Shown here piece after piece: positions 17,213 to 25,757 of a DNA stretch of 64,000 nt (its first letter is position 1; every line of letters begins with the position of its first letter). This stretch comes from Pseudoneobacillus sp052180215 (lineage in GTDB: Bacteria; Bacillota; Bacilli; Bacillales; Cytobacillaceae). The DNA lies in contig NZ_CP197471.1 in the NCBI RefSeq assembly GCF_052180215.1, positions 4,302,001 to 4,366,000 of the forward strand. The letters run 5' to 3'. Made by a program: the position numbers and the translations under genes. The notes under the pieces are model-generated. The model was given only the letters and a program-made list of their open reading frames with translations, did not search any database and was not told where the DNA came from.

Positions 17213-17878
17213 ATGGAAAAAGAAAAACAAGTGCTAGTGGTTTTTCCACACCCAGATGATGAAGCATTTGGTGTATCTGGAACCATCGCTACCTATATCA
17301 ATAATGGGACCCCTTTAACCTACGCTTGCCTCACTTTAGGTGAAATGGGCAGAAATATGGGAAACCCTGTTTTCGCAAACCGTGAGACGTTACCGCATGT
17401 TCGAAAAAGAGAACTTCAGGAAGCGGCGGCTGCGATTGGAATTACCGATCTACGCATGATGGGCATTCGCGATAAAACCGTCGAATTCATCAAAGAAGAC
17501 GAATTAGTTGGGATGATGTCCTCTTTATTAGAAGAGTTAAAGCCATCTCTTGTCATTACCTTCTACCCTGGCTACTCTGTACATCCGGACCATGAAGCCT
17601 GTGGGGCAGCAGTGGTAAAAGCGGTAGAATTACTGCAGGAAGAACAGCGTCCCAAGCTTCATTGCGTCGCTTTTGCTAAAGGCTGTGAGCAGGAGCTAGG
17701 AAAACCAGACATCATTAACCGAATTTCCGACGTTTTACCTCAGAAGCTCGCTTGCCTACGCGCACACCGCTCCCAAACGGAGCAAATGGCAGCTGAACTC
17801 GAGGAAAAACTCGAAAAAGGTGACGAACAAATCCTAAACTGGATCCAAAACGAACGCTTTTGGACCTATAAATTTTAA
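17213..17878 (+). CDS. bshB2: Bacillithiol biosynthesis deacetylase BshB2
   Basis: A 221-residue PIG-L/LmbE-type zinc deacetylase. The zinc and catalytic motif HPDDEAFG is near the N-terminus, and the third zinc ligand is in YPGYSVHPDHEACG. It removes the acetyl group from N-acetylglucosaminyl malate in bacillithiol synthesis; BshB2-type enzymes can also act as bacillithiol-conjugate amidases. ATG with AAGGAG. Pairing with yojF is conserved in Bacillus. Confidence 0.9.
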   Translation: MEKEKQVLVVFPHPDDEAFGVSGTIATYINNGTPLTYACLTLGEMGRNMGNPVFANRETLPHVRKRELQEAAAAIGITDLRMMGIRDKTVEFIKEDELVGMMSSLLEELKPSLVITFYPGYSVHPDHEACGAAVVKAVELLQEEQRPKLHCVAFAKGCEQELGKPDIINRISDVLPQKLACLRAHRSQTEQMAAELEEKLEKGDEQILNWIQNERFWTYKF

Positions 17879-17883
17879 ATAGG

Positions 17884-17916
17884 TGGCCCTGCGGTTTGCG
17901 CAGGGCTGCTTTTTTC
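17884..17916 (+). terminator. Terminator of yojF-bshB2
   Basis: GCCCTGCG pairs with CGCAGGGC, followed by CTGC and TTTTTT. Confidence 0.88.
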
Positions 17917-17949
17917 CCAAAAAAAGGTAATATGAAGTTCACTAAAAAT

Positions 17950-18053
17950 TTTATCTGACGCATTTCGTGATATATCTGACTGTTTTAGCGTTTTATCTGA
18001 CTATTTCCCCAATATATCTTATTGAATCCTCATTATTACTAACTTTGTCACAA
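17950..18053 (+). repeat. 21-bp-spaced five-module array (TCTGAC subfamily), locus E
   Basis: Module cores start at 17954, 17975, 17996, 18017 and 18038, each exactly 21 bp apart. Modules 1-3 are TATCTGAC. Module 4 is TATCTTATT. Module 5 is ACTAACTTTGTCACAA. It lies between the bshB2 terminator and the convergent NERD gene. Confidence 0.8.
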
Positions 18054-18099
18054 CTTTTACAATATCTTACAACTGCACACTCTCCCCAAAAAAACAATT

Positions 18100-19071
18100 C
18101 TAGTATTTTAAGTGATAGACCCTCCCCTTATTAATGCCTGAAACTTCTCCATCCAACTCTTTTAACATTTTTGTTGCCATATATGGGTTTGGTATATGGA
18201 GAAACTCTCGGAATTCAGAATTTGTAATGGTAGGCTTATAAAGAAGTGCATAATCTTGAAGAGCTGGCAGGTGAGCATCTTTGAAGGCGCCCTTACAATT
18301 CGGGCAATGCCATTTCCCTCTATGATAGGTTAACGGAAGTGACTGACAGTCTGGGCATTGGACACCTGTTAATAGTTCTGACTTGGAAATATCATATTGT
18401 TGGAGAATTTCAGAGGTTAAAGGGGTATGATCTTTGATAAGGGCTTTACCTATTTTACGAATTTCCTTTTCGCTGATTACCTCTTTTTGGTAAAAATCTT
18501 CGAGTTTATCAATTTCCCAAGTTAGCCCAGAAATACTTTGGATTTTTTTCGCAAAAGGATGTCCCGGAGGTGTTAGGTGAAAAATAGTACTTGGATTGGT
18601 GATAATTATGAGGAAATCAATTGGGAATAGGGGGAGTTTGTGTTTTAGGAGCCACTCTCTTAATTGTTGTTGGTGGAATCTAGCTTGGGAAACAGGGTCG
18701 CCAAAACCTTCAGTAGTACCATCGTTATTTTTCCGAATAAGCTGATGGTTATCAAGGTCGAAATACAGGGTACCAGAAATGGTCTTCGCTTCAATAATAA
18801 GGGCGAACCTCGTCGTAAGTAATAATGTATCAATTTGAAAAAAAGTATCGCCATTTGGTAGACGAAGATCAGCAAGAATAAAATACTTATCGTGGTTCAT
18901 GAGCTTTAATTTCTTATCTACTTCATTTTCTCCCCACCATCCCGCCTTCCGCCGATAGAGTTCTTTTTCTATCAAACTTCTTTTAGGATGATTCAGCGGT
19001 AATCTCCTTAATATTACCTCTAGTAACAGTATTTTGAGCGGAATTAACCTCTCTTTTAAAAACAAAGACAT
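18100..19071 (-). CDS. NERD domain-containing protein with C-terminal zinc ribbon
   Basis: About 323 residues. The nuclease-related domain is at about residues 40-160 (WGENEVDKKLKL, FQIDTLLLTTRFALIIEAKT), keeping the D...E-x-K pattern of restriction-like nucleases. A CPDC...CPNC zinc ribbon is near residue 245-270. A hydrophobic N-terminus (SLFLKERLIPLKILLLEVIL) may attach it to the membrane. The frame opens at GTG 19083; GAGGTG is better placed for the ATG at 19071. Function unknown. It is bracketed by two 21-bp arrays, at 17950-18053 and 19261-19366. Confidence 0.8.
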   Translation of the reverse strand: MSLFLKERLIPLKILLLEVILRRLPLNHPKRSLIEKELYRRKAGWWGENEVDKKLKLMNHDKYFILADLRLPNGDTFFQIDTLLLTTRFALIIEAKTISGTLYFDLDNHQLIRKNNDGTTEGFGDPVSQARFHQQQLREWLLKHKLPLFPIDFLIIITNPSTIFHLTPPGHPFAKKIQSISGLTWEIDKLEDFYQKEVISEKEIRKIGKALIKDHTPLTSEILQQYDISKSELLTGVQCPDCQSLPLTYHRGKWHCPNCKGAFKDAHLPALQDYALLYKPTITNSEFREFLHIPNPYMATKMLKELDGEVSGINKGRVYHLKY

Positions 19072-19260
19072 AAAGACAATCACCTCTTTTTTAGTTTTAG
19101 TAGAGTTTCCATAAAAAGTGGTCGCTTTCCTATCAGTAACTGCTTAAAAAAGTGACAATTTTACGACTTTCACACATTCAGTGTGTATTCGAAGTACAAA
19201 TTACCTGGTGTTTTTAACTATGTTTTCATCTCTCCACTCTGTAAATTGATTTTTTTGCCG

Positions 19261-19366
19261 TGTTTCCGACTTTGTCACCGAGGTATCCGACTTTCTGGAC
19301 AAGTTATCCGACTTTTTTAGCCAGTTATCCGTATAAATTAGGGATGTTTCCGACTTTGTCACAACT
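19261..19366 (+). repeat. 21-bp-spaced five-module array (TCCGAC subfamily), locus A
   Basis: TCCG cores at 19265, 19286, 19307, 19328 and 19349, exactly 21 bp apart. Modules 2 and 3 are TATCCGAC. Module 4 is TTATCCGTATAAAT. Module 5 is TTTCCGACTTTGTCACAA. Module 1 here is also of the TTTCCGACTTTGTCAC type. It lies between the Fnr gene end and the NERD gene start. Confidence 0.85.
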
Positions 19367-19464
19367 CTAGATAAAACTGTAAATTAATCACCCACCACCT
19401 CCCCGCCCCAAACAAAAAAAAGAGCAACCCCCCCAGGTCACTCTCCCATCCCCTAACTATCAAA

Positions 19465-20208
19465 TCAATACCCCGGCTTAATCAACGCACAAAACAGGCA
19501 CCAATCTAAAATAATAATCTTTCGTTCGCGTAAATCGATTAAACCGTCCTTCTTTAGCTTCGAAAACACTCTACTAATACTCTCGCGTGATACCCCTACC
19601 ACGGTGGCAAATTCCTGGACATTCAATGGAATTTCAATATTGTGGCGTGTATATCCTTCGCCCCTAAATTTCTCTGCCAGCTTTTCCAATGTTCGGACCG
19701 TTTTGGTATACACGTCCAACAAGGCAATGTCCCTTAACGTAGAAGTGAAATCCTGCAGCTGCTCGCTCATATAACGAATCATCTCAATCGCCAGTTCCGG
19801 TTGGCTTAATAGTTCATTTTCTAATTCTCTTTTGTTTAAAAAAACAATTTCCCCGTCTTCAAGCATGACGGCGGTCGCAGGATAACAGTTATTCTTTTGA
19901 TTGAACAAGCAAGCCTCTGCAAAAATATCGCCACGCTTTTTAATACAGACGATAATTTCATTTCCATGTTCATTTTGTTTTGTTAACTTTACGGAACCAG
20001 CTAAGATGAAAAAGACTCCTTCTGCCTTCGATTCTTCTACAATAATCCGCTGGCCTTTTTTATATTCAAACCGTTGTGTCCTCTTGACGATTCCAGCCAA
20101 AACACTAGTTGGCAAGTTCTTAAAAATCTCGATCTTTCTCATAAAAGGCTCCATTTCTGCAAATGGAATCATTGATAAATGCGGACTAATGCGCTCTAAC
20201 TGACCCAT
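19465..20208 (-). CDS. Crp/Fnr family transcriptional regulator, likely Fnr-like regulator of nos
   Basis: A 247-residue regulator. The cNMP-binding-type beta barrel spans about 25-140 (GQRIIVEESKAEGVFFILAGSVKLT). A dimer helix follows, then the winged helix-turn-helix (QEFATVVGVSRESISRVFSKLKKDGLI) whose SRESISR recognition helix suits FNR/CRP-type half-sites. The C-terminus has a Cys-x2-Cys pair (Cys237, Cys240), and Cys118 and Cys127 lie in the barrel, so an oxygen-sensing cluster as in B. subtilis Fnr is possible but unproven. The frame extends to 20262; the ATG at 20208 has GGAGGTG. Transcribed divergently from nosC. Confidence 0.82.
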   Translation of the reverse strand: MGQLERISPHLSMIPFAEMEPFMRKIEIFKNLPTSVLAGIVKRTQRFEYKKGQRIIVEESKAEGVFFILAGSVKLTKQNEHGNEIIVCIKKRGDIFAEACLFNQKNNCYPATAVMLEDGEIVFLNKRELENELLSQPELAIEMIRYMSEQLQDFTSTLRDIALLDVYTKTVRTLEKLAEKFRGEGYTRHNIEIPLNVQEFATVVGVSRESISRVFSKLKKDGLIDLRERKIIILDWCLFCALIKPGY

Positions 20209-20268
20209 ATCTCCACCTCCGTTACTGATACCCTTATAAAAATAGTAACGGACATCTTTCAATTATGT

Positions 20269-20284
20269 AGTGATATTGTTCACA
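20269..20284. promoter_or_regulatory. FNR/CRP-type box 1
   Basis: GTGA-TATTGT-TCAC with a 3' A, an exact GTGA-N6-TCAC palindrome, 62 bases upstream of the regulator's start. It suggests autoregulation. Confidence 0.65.
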
Positions 20285-20377
20285 AAATATACAAATAAAG
20301 CTAAATCCCCCAAAAAATTAGCTCTTCACAGTTTCTTCACAGAAGGCACACAGAATCTTCACAAACACCTCCACAAA

Positions 20378-20393
20378 CGTGACAATAATCACA
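20378..20393. promoter_or_regulatory. FNR/CRP-type box 2 in the nos promoter
   Basis: GTGA-CAATAA-TCAC with a 3' A. Its centre lies about 41-46 bases upstream of the likely nos start site, the place expected for activation by an FNR-type protein. Confidence 0.7.
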
Positions 20394-20418
20394 TTTTCTC
20401 AACCCCTCTACCCATTAG

Positions 20419-20424
20419 GATAAT
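20419..20424 (+). promoter_or_regulatory. Likely -10 element of the nos operon
   Basis: GATAAT, 31 bases before the nosC GTG. No good -35 element is present, as is usual for activator-dependent promoters. Confidence 0.5.
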
Positions 20425-20454
20425 AGTGTAATTCTAATTACAGGAGGGAAAAAA

Positions 20455-20901
20455 GTGCAAAAGGCGATTATTCAATTTGTCATCAGTGCATTGTTGGGGT
20501 TAGGCCTAGGATATATCGGCTTTGAAGTAATTGGCGGTCAATCTAGCAATGACCAAAAGGTAGCTTCACCCGATACAACACAAGCCACCGAAAACGAAGC
20601 TGAATCTGAAAATAAAGACACCGAAGAAGCAACAGAGGTTTCTACCGATGGCGGAATCTTAGCGGCAAAAGGCTGCTTACAGTGCCACTCTGTTGGAGCC
20701 TTAAATATTAAAGGTGGTGCCGTAGGTCCTGACCTCTCTCAAGCGTTTAACAACGTAGAAGGTAAACATGGTAAGCCAATCAACGAATTTTTAAAGCAAC
20801 CAACATCCGCTGTAATGTCAGGTGTTATTGGTGGTAACCCACTGACTGATGATGAAATCACTCAAGTGTTGGACCTATTAAAAGAAGCTGCATCTAAGTA
20901 A
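20455..20901 (+). CDS. nosC: Membrane-anchored c-type cytochrome of the nos operon (NosC-like)
   Basis: A 148-residue protein. Residues 5-27 form one membrane helix with no lipobox cysteine. An acidic, low-complexity linker spans about 30-65. A class I cytochrome c domain carries the heme motif CLQCH (Cys74, Cys77, His78) and a probable methionine ligand in AVMSGVIGG (Met121). It probably passes electrons from the quinol pathway to NosZ on the outer face of the membrane. GTG start with AGGAGGG. First gene of the operon. Confidence 0.85.
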   Translation: MQKAIIQFVISALLGLGLGYIGFEVIGGQSSNDQKVASPDTTQATENEAESENKDTEEATEVSTDGGILAAKGCLQCHSVGALNIKGGAVGPDLSQAFNNVEGKHGKPINEFLKQPTSAVMSGVIGGNPLTDDEITQVLDLLKEAASK

Positions 20902-20945
20902 CCCTATTTTTACCATAAAAAATTAATGAAGGTGGTGCTTGTTTA

Positions 20946-22817
20946 ATGAAGAAATGGATTCCTGCAGCATCCGGTTTAGTGGCCGGGCTAATGGCAGCAA
21001 CCGTATTCTTCGCAGATTTCTCCCCAGGACCAAAAGGTGAGGCTGCAAAGGATAACTCGAACAAAAGCAATGCAGAAAAGGTGTATGTGCCATTCGGCGA
21101 AAAAGATGACTATTATTTATTTGCATCAGGCGGTCACTCAGGTCAAATGTTCATTTACGGTGTTCCGTCCATGCGTCACATTCGAACCATTCCAGTATTT
21201 TCACCAGACTCCGCAACGGGGTACGGATTTGATAAACACTCGAAAGAAATGATGGGTGATTATACATGGGGTGACCTTCACCATCCTGCTTTTTCAGAAA
21301 CAAATGGTGATTATGATGGTAAGTACATGTTTGCAACGGATGTAGGGAATAGCCGTGCAGCCGTGATGAATTTAGAAACATTTACAACACGTGACATTAT
21401 TAGAGTACCAAACACAAGCGGTCCACACTGTGCTGCATTCGTTACACAGAATACTGAGTACATGTTCTTACCAACACGCTTTGCGGTACCAGTTGGCCAA
21501 GAATATGCACCTTTAGATGACTATAGCAGCAAGTATCGTGGCGTTATGTCTGCGGTTACTTTTGATGAAAAGACAGAAAAGCTAAGTATTGCCTATCAAG
21601 TGGCACTTCCACCTTGGTCCTATGACTTATCTGATGCTGGTAAAAAGATGTCTGGTGACTGGGCTGTCATGACAACTTACAACACAGAAGAAGCGACAAC
21701 AAACCTAGAAATCAACGCATCACAAGCTGACCGTGACTTTATCGTTCTTTTCAACTGGAAAGAGCTTGAGAAAATGGTTGCAGATGGTAAGTACGACACT
21801 GTAACTGGCCAAAAAATGATTTTCCCTGAAAAGCAAAAAGGTGGAATTTACTTAGTACCAGTTGCAAAATCACCACACGGTGTAGACGTAACTCCAGATG
21901 GAACACGCTTCATCGCTTCCGGAAAACTAGCACCAACAATGACGGTCTTCTCTTTTGAAAAAGCCTTCAAAGCGGTTGAAAACAAAGATTTCGCGGGCGA
22001 ACGTAATGGGATTCCAATCTTAAAGTATGAATCTGTTATGGAAAGAGAAGTTAACCCTGAAAATGCCCTTGGGCCTCTTCATACACAGTTTGATGAAAAA
22101 GGTATGGCCTATACAACGATGTTCATTTCATCCGAAATTGTCAAATGGGATCCGAACACAGGTGAAACATTAGACCGTGTGCCTGTTCAATATTCACCAG
22201 GTCACTCTGTAGCAGCTGAAGGCGACACTGTTGCTCCAGATGGTAAATGGTTAGTGGCATTAAACAAAATTGCGAAAGATAGCTATTTATCTGTAGGCCC
22301 TTCTCATCCAGAATCTATGCAATTAATTGATATCAGCGGAAAAATGGAAGTCGTTCAATCTGCTCCAGTTAACCCAGAGCCACACTATGCGCAAATGATT
22401 AAGGCTGACAAAATTAAGACGATTACCGTTTATCCAAAAGATGAAAAGAATCCAGACGCTGTATACAAACAGGATGATACAAAAATTGTTCGTAAAGGCA
22501 ATGAGGTTCACGTTTACGGTATTGCGATGCGTTCAAAATTCATCTTTGATGCAAAAGCAAAACGTCCAGATACCATTGAAGTTAATGAAGGAGATAAAGT
22601 ATTCATTCACTTAACCAATATTGACTTTGACCAGGATATTACCCATGGATTTGCTATCAATGGTTACAACCTAAACATGGAGGTTCAACCAGGTCAAACC
22701 AATACCCTTGAATTTACAGCAAATAAAGTTGGTACCTACCCGCTATACTGTACAAATTTCTGTTCAGCATTACACCAAGAAATGACAGGCTACTTCCTAG
22801 TTAAGCCTAAAAAATAA
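20946..22817 (+). CDS. nosZ: Nitrous oxide reductase NosZ (clade II, Sec-type)
   Basis: A 623-residue copper enzyme that reduces N2O to N2 outside the cytoplasmic membrane. The leader MKKWIPAASGLVAGLMAATVFF in part has no twin-arginine motif, as in clade II enzymes. Histidine motifs for the CuZ cluster are seen (DLHHPAFSET, GPHCAAF, KSPHGVD, PLHTQF, SPGHSVAAEGD, EPHYAQ). The CuA domain ends with CTNFCSALHQEM (Cys602, Cys606, His610, Met613). Length is usual. Ribosome site AAGGTGGTG. All ligands appear intact. Confidence 0.96.
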   Translation: MKKWIPAASGLVAGLMAATVFFADFSPGPKGEAAKDNSNKSNAEKVYVPFGEKDDYYLFASGGHSGQMFIYGVPSMRHIRTIPVFSPDSATGYGFDKHSKEMMGDYTWGDLHHPAFSETNGDYDGKYMFATDVGNSRAAVMNLETFTTRDIIRVPNTSGPHCAAFVTQNTEYMFLPTRFAVPVGQEYAPLDDYSSKYRGVMSAVTFDEKTEKLSIAYQVALPPWSYDLSDAGKKMSGDWAVMTTYNTEEATTNLEINASQADRDFIVLFNWKELEKMVADGKYDTVTGQKMIFPEKQKGGIYLVPVAKSPHGVDVTPDGTRFIASGKLAPTMTVFSFEKAFKAVENKDFAGERNGIPILKYESVMEREVNPENALGPLHTQFDEKGMAYTTMFISSEIVKWDPNTGETLDRVPVQYSPGHSVAAEGDTVAPDGKWLVALNKIAKDSYLSVGPSHPESMQLIDISGKMEVVQSAPVNPEPHYAQMIKADKIKTITVYPKDEKNPDAVYKQDDTKIVRKGNEVHVYGIAMRSKFIFDAKAKRPDTIEVNEGDKVFIHLTNIDFDQDITHGFAINGYNLNMEVQPGQTNTLEFTANKVGTYPLYCTNFCSALHQEMTGYFLVKPKK

Positions 22818-22820
22818 AAA

Positions 22821-22864
22821 AAGGTGGTGGGTATCATTTCGAACGATACCCCCCTTCCTTTTTG
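22821..22864 (+). terminator. Terminator-like hairpin after nosZ
   Basis: GGTGGTGGGTATC pairs with GATACCCCCCTTCC over most of its length and is followed by TTTTT. It lies inside the nos gene run, so it may only reduce transcription of nosB-F relative to nosCZ. Confidence 0.65.
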
Positions 22865-23092
22865 AATAGTTACTAACCTATACAAATTGTTTAGGTAGTT
22901 ATTAAGGTTGAAAAAGAAAGTTCTTTTTCTTATAGCTTCAGCCTTAAGTCACAACTATAACCTATTTACCTTGATTAATCGTTTAGTTAGTAATCTAGGT
23001 ATAAGAAAAAAACTTAGTGCCGCCGCCAACCTGACGACACGAACATTTAGACAGCGTGACATTGGTCCACTGTTCGGAAAGGTGTGGTTATT
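22865..23092 (+). other. Gap between nosZ and nosB without a convincing gene
   Basis: About 230 bases. A 62-codon frame from a TTG at 22908 has a hydrophobic start but no proper ribosome site and no recognisable family, so I do not call it. No promoter of good quality was seen. Confidence 0.5.
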
Positions 23093-23659
23093 TTGAATGA
23101 TAAAAAATTATCGGTTACATCTAGTATTCTAATCTTGATTGCAGCAGGTTTAATTGTCGCAAGTTTATTTTTTCCTTGGTGGGCGATGAAATTTATTGCA
23201 CCCCAATATCCTGAAGGTTTAAACATCATTGTTTTTCCTGATCATTTAGAAGGTCAAATTGATATCGTGAATGGTTTAAACCATTACATTGGGATGGCCA
23301 ATTTCAGTGAAGAAAACTTTCCAGAGTTAAACTATTTGAACTATCTTATCGGAGGTTTAGCTGCGATTACGGCTATTACCGCCATTTTACGAAAAAAAAG
23401 CATCTTATATGGATTAATTGGTTTATTTGTGTTAGGTGGAGCTCTTGGCGTATATGATCTGCATCGATGGTTAAAAAATTTCGGTACGAACTTAAGCCCA
23501 CAAGCTCCAATTAAAATTGACCCATTTATACCACCGATTATCGGAGAAAATACGTTAGCCAATTTTGTGACCTATAGTACCGTGGAAATGGGTGCCTTTC
23601 TGGTCATTGCTGCTTTTGTTTTACTATTAATTCCGTTATGGAAGGATCGAAAAAAATGA
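23093..23659 (+). CDS. nosB: Membrane protein NosB-like (clade II nos cluster)
   Basis: About 188 residues with four predicted membrane helices (SSILILIAAGLIVASLFF, NYLIGGLAAITAITAIL, ILYGLIGLFVLGGALGV, MGAFLVIAAFVLLLIPLW) and an outside loop with GLNHYIGM and many aromatic residues. A membrane protein of this type directly follows nosZ in clade II clusters; its role in N2O respiration is not defined. A GTG at 23084 is possible, but AAAGGTG is correctly spaced for the TTG at 23093. It overlaps nosD by ATGA. Confidence 0.72.
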   Translation: MNDKKLSVTSSILILIAAGLIVASLFFPWWAMKFIAPQYPEGLNIIVFPDHLEGQIDIVNGLNHYIGMANFSEENFPELNYLNYLIGGLAAITAITAILRKKSILYGLIGLFVLGGALGVYDLHRWLKNFGTNLSPQAPIKIDPFIPPIIGENTLANFVTYSTVEMGAFLVIAAFVLLLIPLWKDRKK

Positions 23660-24996
23660 AACATGTGAAGCTCTTCCTTTTCATCGTCCCTTTTATCATC
23701 ATGTTTTTTCCATCAACGAGCCATGCTGCCAGCGAGCTTCAAGAAAAAATTAATACTTTAAAAGCAGGGGACATATTAAAGCTGGAGAGCAGAACGTATG
23801 AAGGAAATATCACGATTGATAAACCGATTGAAATCATAGGCACTGATAAGACGATTATTAAAGGCGACAAAACTGGGAATGTTATCTCAATTACAGCACC
23901 AGGTGTGAAAATTAGCCACTTAACTGTCATTGACAGCTCTATGAATCGGAATTCCCCCGAAGAATTCGCGGCGATTAAAGTTCACTCGAATGGAAACACC
24001 ATCGAGCACATCATTGTCCGCGATTCCTTCCATGGAATTTATTTAAGCCAGGCGCATCATAATACGATCCGCTACACCGACATTAAAGGAATGGGTAAAG
24101 GTGAAATTGCTGCCCAGGGGAACGGATTTCACATCTATTATGCCAATGACAATGTACTAGAAAATAACAATATTGAAGGCACGAGAGATGGCATGTTTTT
24201 TGATTACGGAGATGGAAATACGGCCATTGACAACACCATCTCGAAGACTAGATATGGACTGCATTATATGTACTCCAATGACAACCACTTTATTGGCAAC
24301 ACGTTTACGATGAATACAGGCGGAGCAGCCATTATGAATTCGAACTCTATTACGTTAAAAAATAATAAATTCCTATTTAATTACGGCCATCGCTCCTTTG
24401 GATTATTATTGCTATCAGCTAATGATATTACCGTTGAAAATAATACCTTTTATTTAAATCAAAGAGGTTTATATATTGATCAATCTACTGGCAACAGCAT
24501 TAAAAATAATCAAATTATCCAAAACCAAATTGGTATTGAGCTTTGGGCAAGCTCCAACCAACAGATTTTTACAGGAAATAGCATTACTGAAAACACCATC
24601 CCTGCAGTGGCCTTAGGTGGTCAAGGGCAAAACACTTGGAGTGAAAAGGGTCGCGGAAATGACTGGGGCAGCTCCTTTCCACTAACAGATTTAAACCAAG
24701 ACGGCTTAGGCGACTTTTCGGTAACCTACCGCTCTTCCCTTTATCAATTGATTGAGGACCAAGAGCTCACCTATTTTTTCTTAAAAAGCCCTGCTATCAA
24801 AATCTATGAAAAAATGAATGAATTTTTAAATGAAGATAAGGTCATGTTTGAAGATCCGCATCCTCTTATGGGCTCTAGTGAGAATCATCATCGTTTAGGG
24901 TTATATGGATTTGTCGGTTTCATTCTTATCTTGATTTTATACAAAGGGAGACATTGGCTATGTACTACATTCAGAAGGAATGGAAGGAAAATATAA
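23656..24996 (+). CDS. nosD: Copper-site maturation protein NosD
   Basis: A 446-residue exported protein with a right-handed parallel beta-helix (repeats such as NTIRYTDIKG, NVLENNNIEG, NHFIGNTFTM, NSIKNNQIIQN). The signal peptide ends at SHA-AS and a C-terminal membrane helix (LYGFVGFILILILY) anchors it. NosD works with the NosF-NosY transporter in building the CuZ site of NosZ. The frame begins at 23638; the ATG at 23656 has AAGGA and overlaps the nosB stop. Confidence 0.92.
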   Translation: MKHVKLFLFIVPFIIMFFPSTSHAASELQEKINTLKAGDILKLESRTYEGNITIDKPIEIIGTDKTIIKGDKTGNVISITAPGVKISHLTVIDSSMNRNSPEEFAAIKVHSNGNTIEHIIVRDSFHGIYLSQAHHNTIRYTDIKGMGKGEIAAQGNGFHIYYANDNVLENNNIEGTRDGMFFDYGDGNTAIDNTISKTRYGLHYMYSNDNHFIGNTFTMNTGGAAIMNSNSITLKNNKFLFNYGHRSFGLLLLSANDITVENNTFYLNQRGLYIDQSTGNSIKNNQIIQNQIGIELWASSNQQIFTGNSITENTIPAVALGGQGQNTWSEKGRGNDWGSSFPLTDLNQDGLGDFSVTYRSSLYQLIEDQELTYFFLKSPAIKIYEKMNEFLNEDKVMFEDPHPLMGSSENHHRLGLYGFVGFILILILYKGRHWLCTTFRRNGRKI

Positions 24997-25757
24997 GAGG
25001 CAAAGGGCTTTGGTTAGCAAGCGGCATCATTATCCTTTTATCCATCAGCATGATGTTCAAATCCTCTGTTCTTTCCGTGGATCAAGGCTTTTACTTTTTA
25101 CTATTACATCTATTTGATAGTCTCGTTTATTTTATTCCCGTGTTAAGTCTGTTCCTTGGAGCCTTCTCTATTTTCCAGGAAAAAGAGCAGAAAACACTCA
25201 TCATGCTTTTAACAAAACGAGAGACCTTTGCTAGTTTTTTATGGAAAAAATCAATCAGTATTTGGGTGACCTTACTTGTGCCCATTCTAGTTTGGTTTTT
25301 CATCTATCTTGTCCCACTAAAGTTCTTATTGATTATCGATTTCAAAAGCTATCTATACTTTCTCGTCGCATTAAGTACGATCATTATCATCTTCCTGCAG
25401 CTTGGTGCGCTCATCGGCAGCATTAGCCGGTCACGAATGCAGATTGTTGGTTTAACCGTTTTTGTCTGGTTCTACTTTTTCTTTTTACATGACTTTATGA
25501 TGCTATCGTTTTTAGAAAAAGTGACCTATGAAAATGTAAAGATATTTTCGTTCTTTTACTTTTTAAATCCGTTTCAGGCGGCTCGAGTCTATTTGGAAGG
25601 CGGGATCGGCGTCCTATCCGTGGGCCATATGTCCAAACTACTGCAAACCTTCCTTTGGACAAAGCCATCCATCTTTCTAGGTGGCAGTCTTGTCTTTTGG
25701 GTGGTTATCTCTTATTTACTATCAGTGCTTTTCCATCGTAAGGAGGGTGTCGAATGA
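24960..25757 (+). CDS. nosY: ABC transporter permease NosY
   Basis: About 265 residues with six hydrophobic segments of the ABC-2 type, with the early cytoplasmic motif FQEKEQKTLIMLLTKRETF typical of NosY-like permeases. With NosF and NosD it supports CuZ assembly, probably by handling a sulfur species. It overlaps nosD by 37 bases. The ATG at 24960 has AGGGAG at 9 bases. Confidence 0.88.
   Translation: MYYIQKEWKENIRGKGLWLASGIIILLSISMMFKSSVLSVDQGFYFLLLHLFDSLVYFIPVLSLFLGAFSIFQEKEQKTLIMLLTKRETFASFLWKKSISIWVTLLVPILVWFFIYLVPLKFLLIIDFKSYLYFLVALSTIIIIFLQLGALIGSISRSRMQIVGLTVFVWFYFFFLHDFMMLSFLEKVTYENVKIFSFFYFLNPFQAARVYLEGGIGVLSVGHMSKLLQTFLWTKPSIFLGGSLVFWVVISYLLSVLFHRKEGVE

Noticed and set aside
19261..19366. 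Regularly spaced repeats as a CRISPR array
   Set aside because: The repeated cores are only 6-12 bp with a 21-bp period, there are no unique 30-bp spacers and no cas genes nearby.
22908..23096. 62-codon frame with TTG start between nosZ and nosB
   Set aside because: No properly spaced ribosome site, no recognisable family, and the end overlaps the nosB start.
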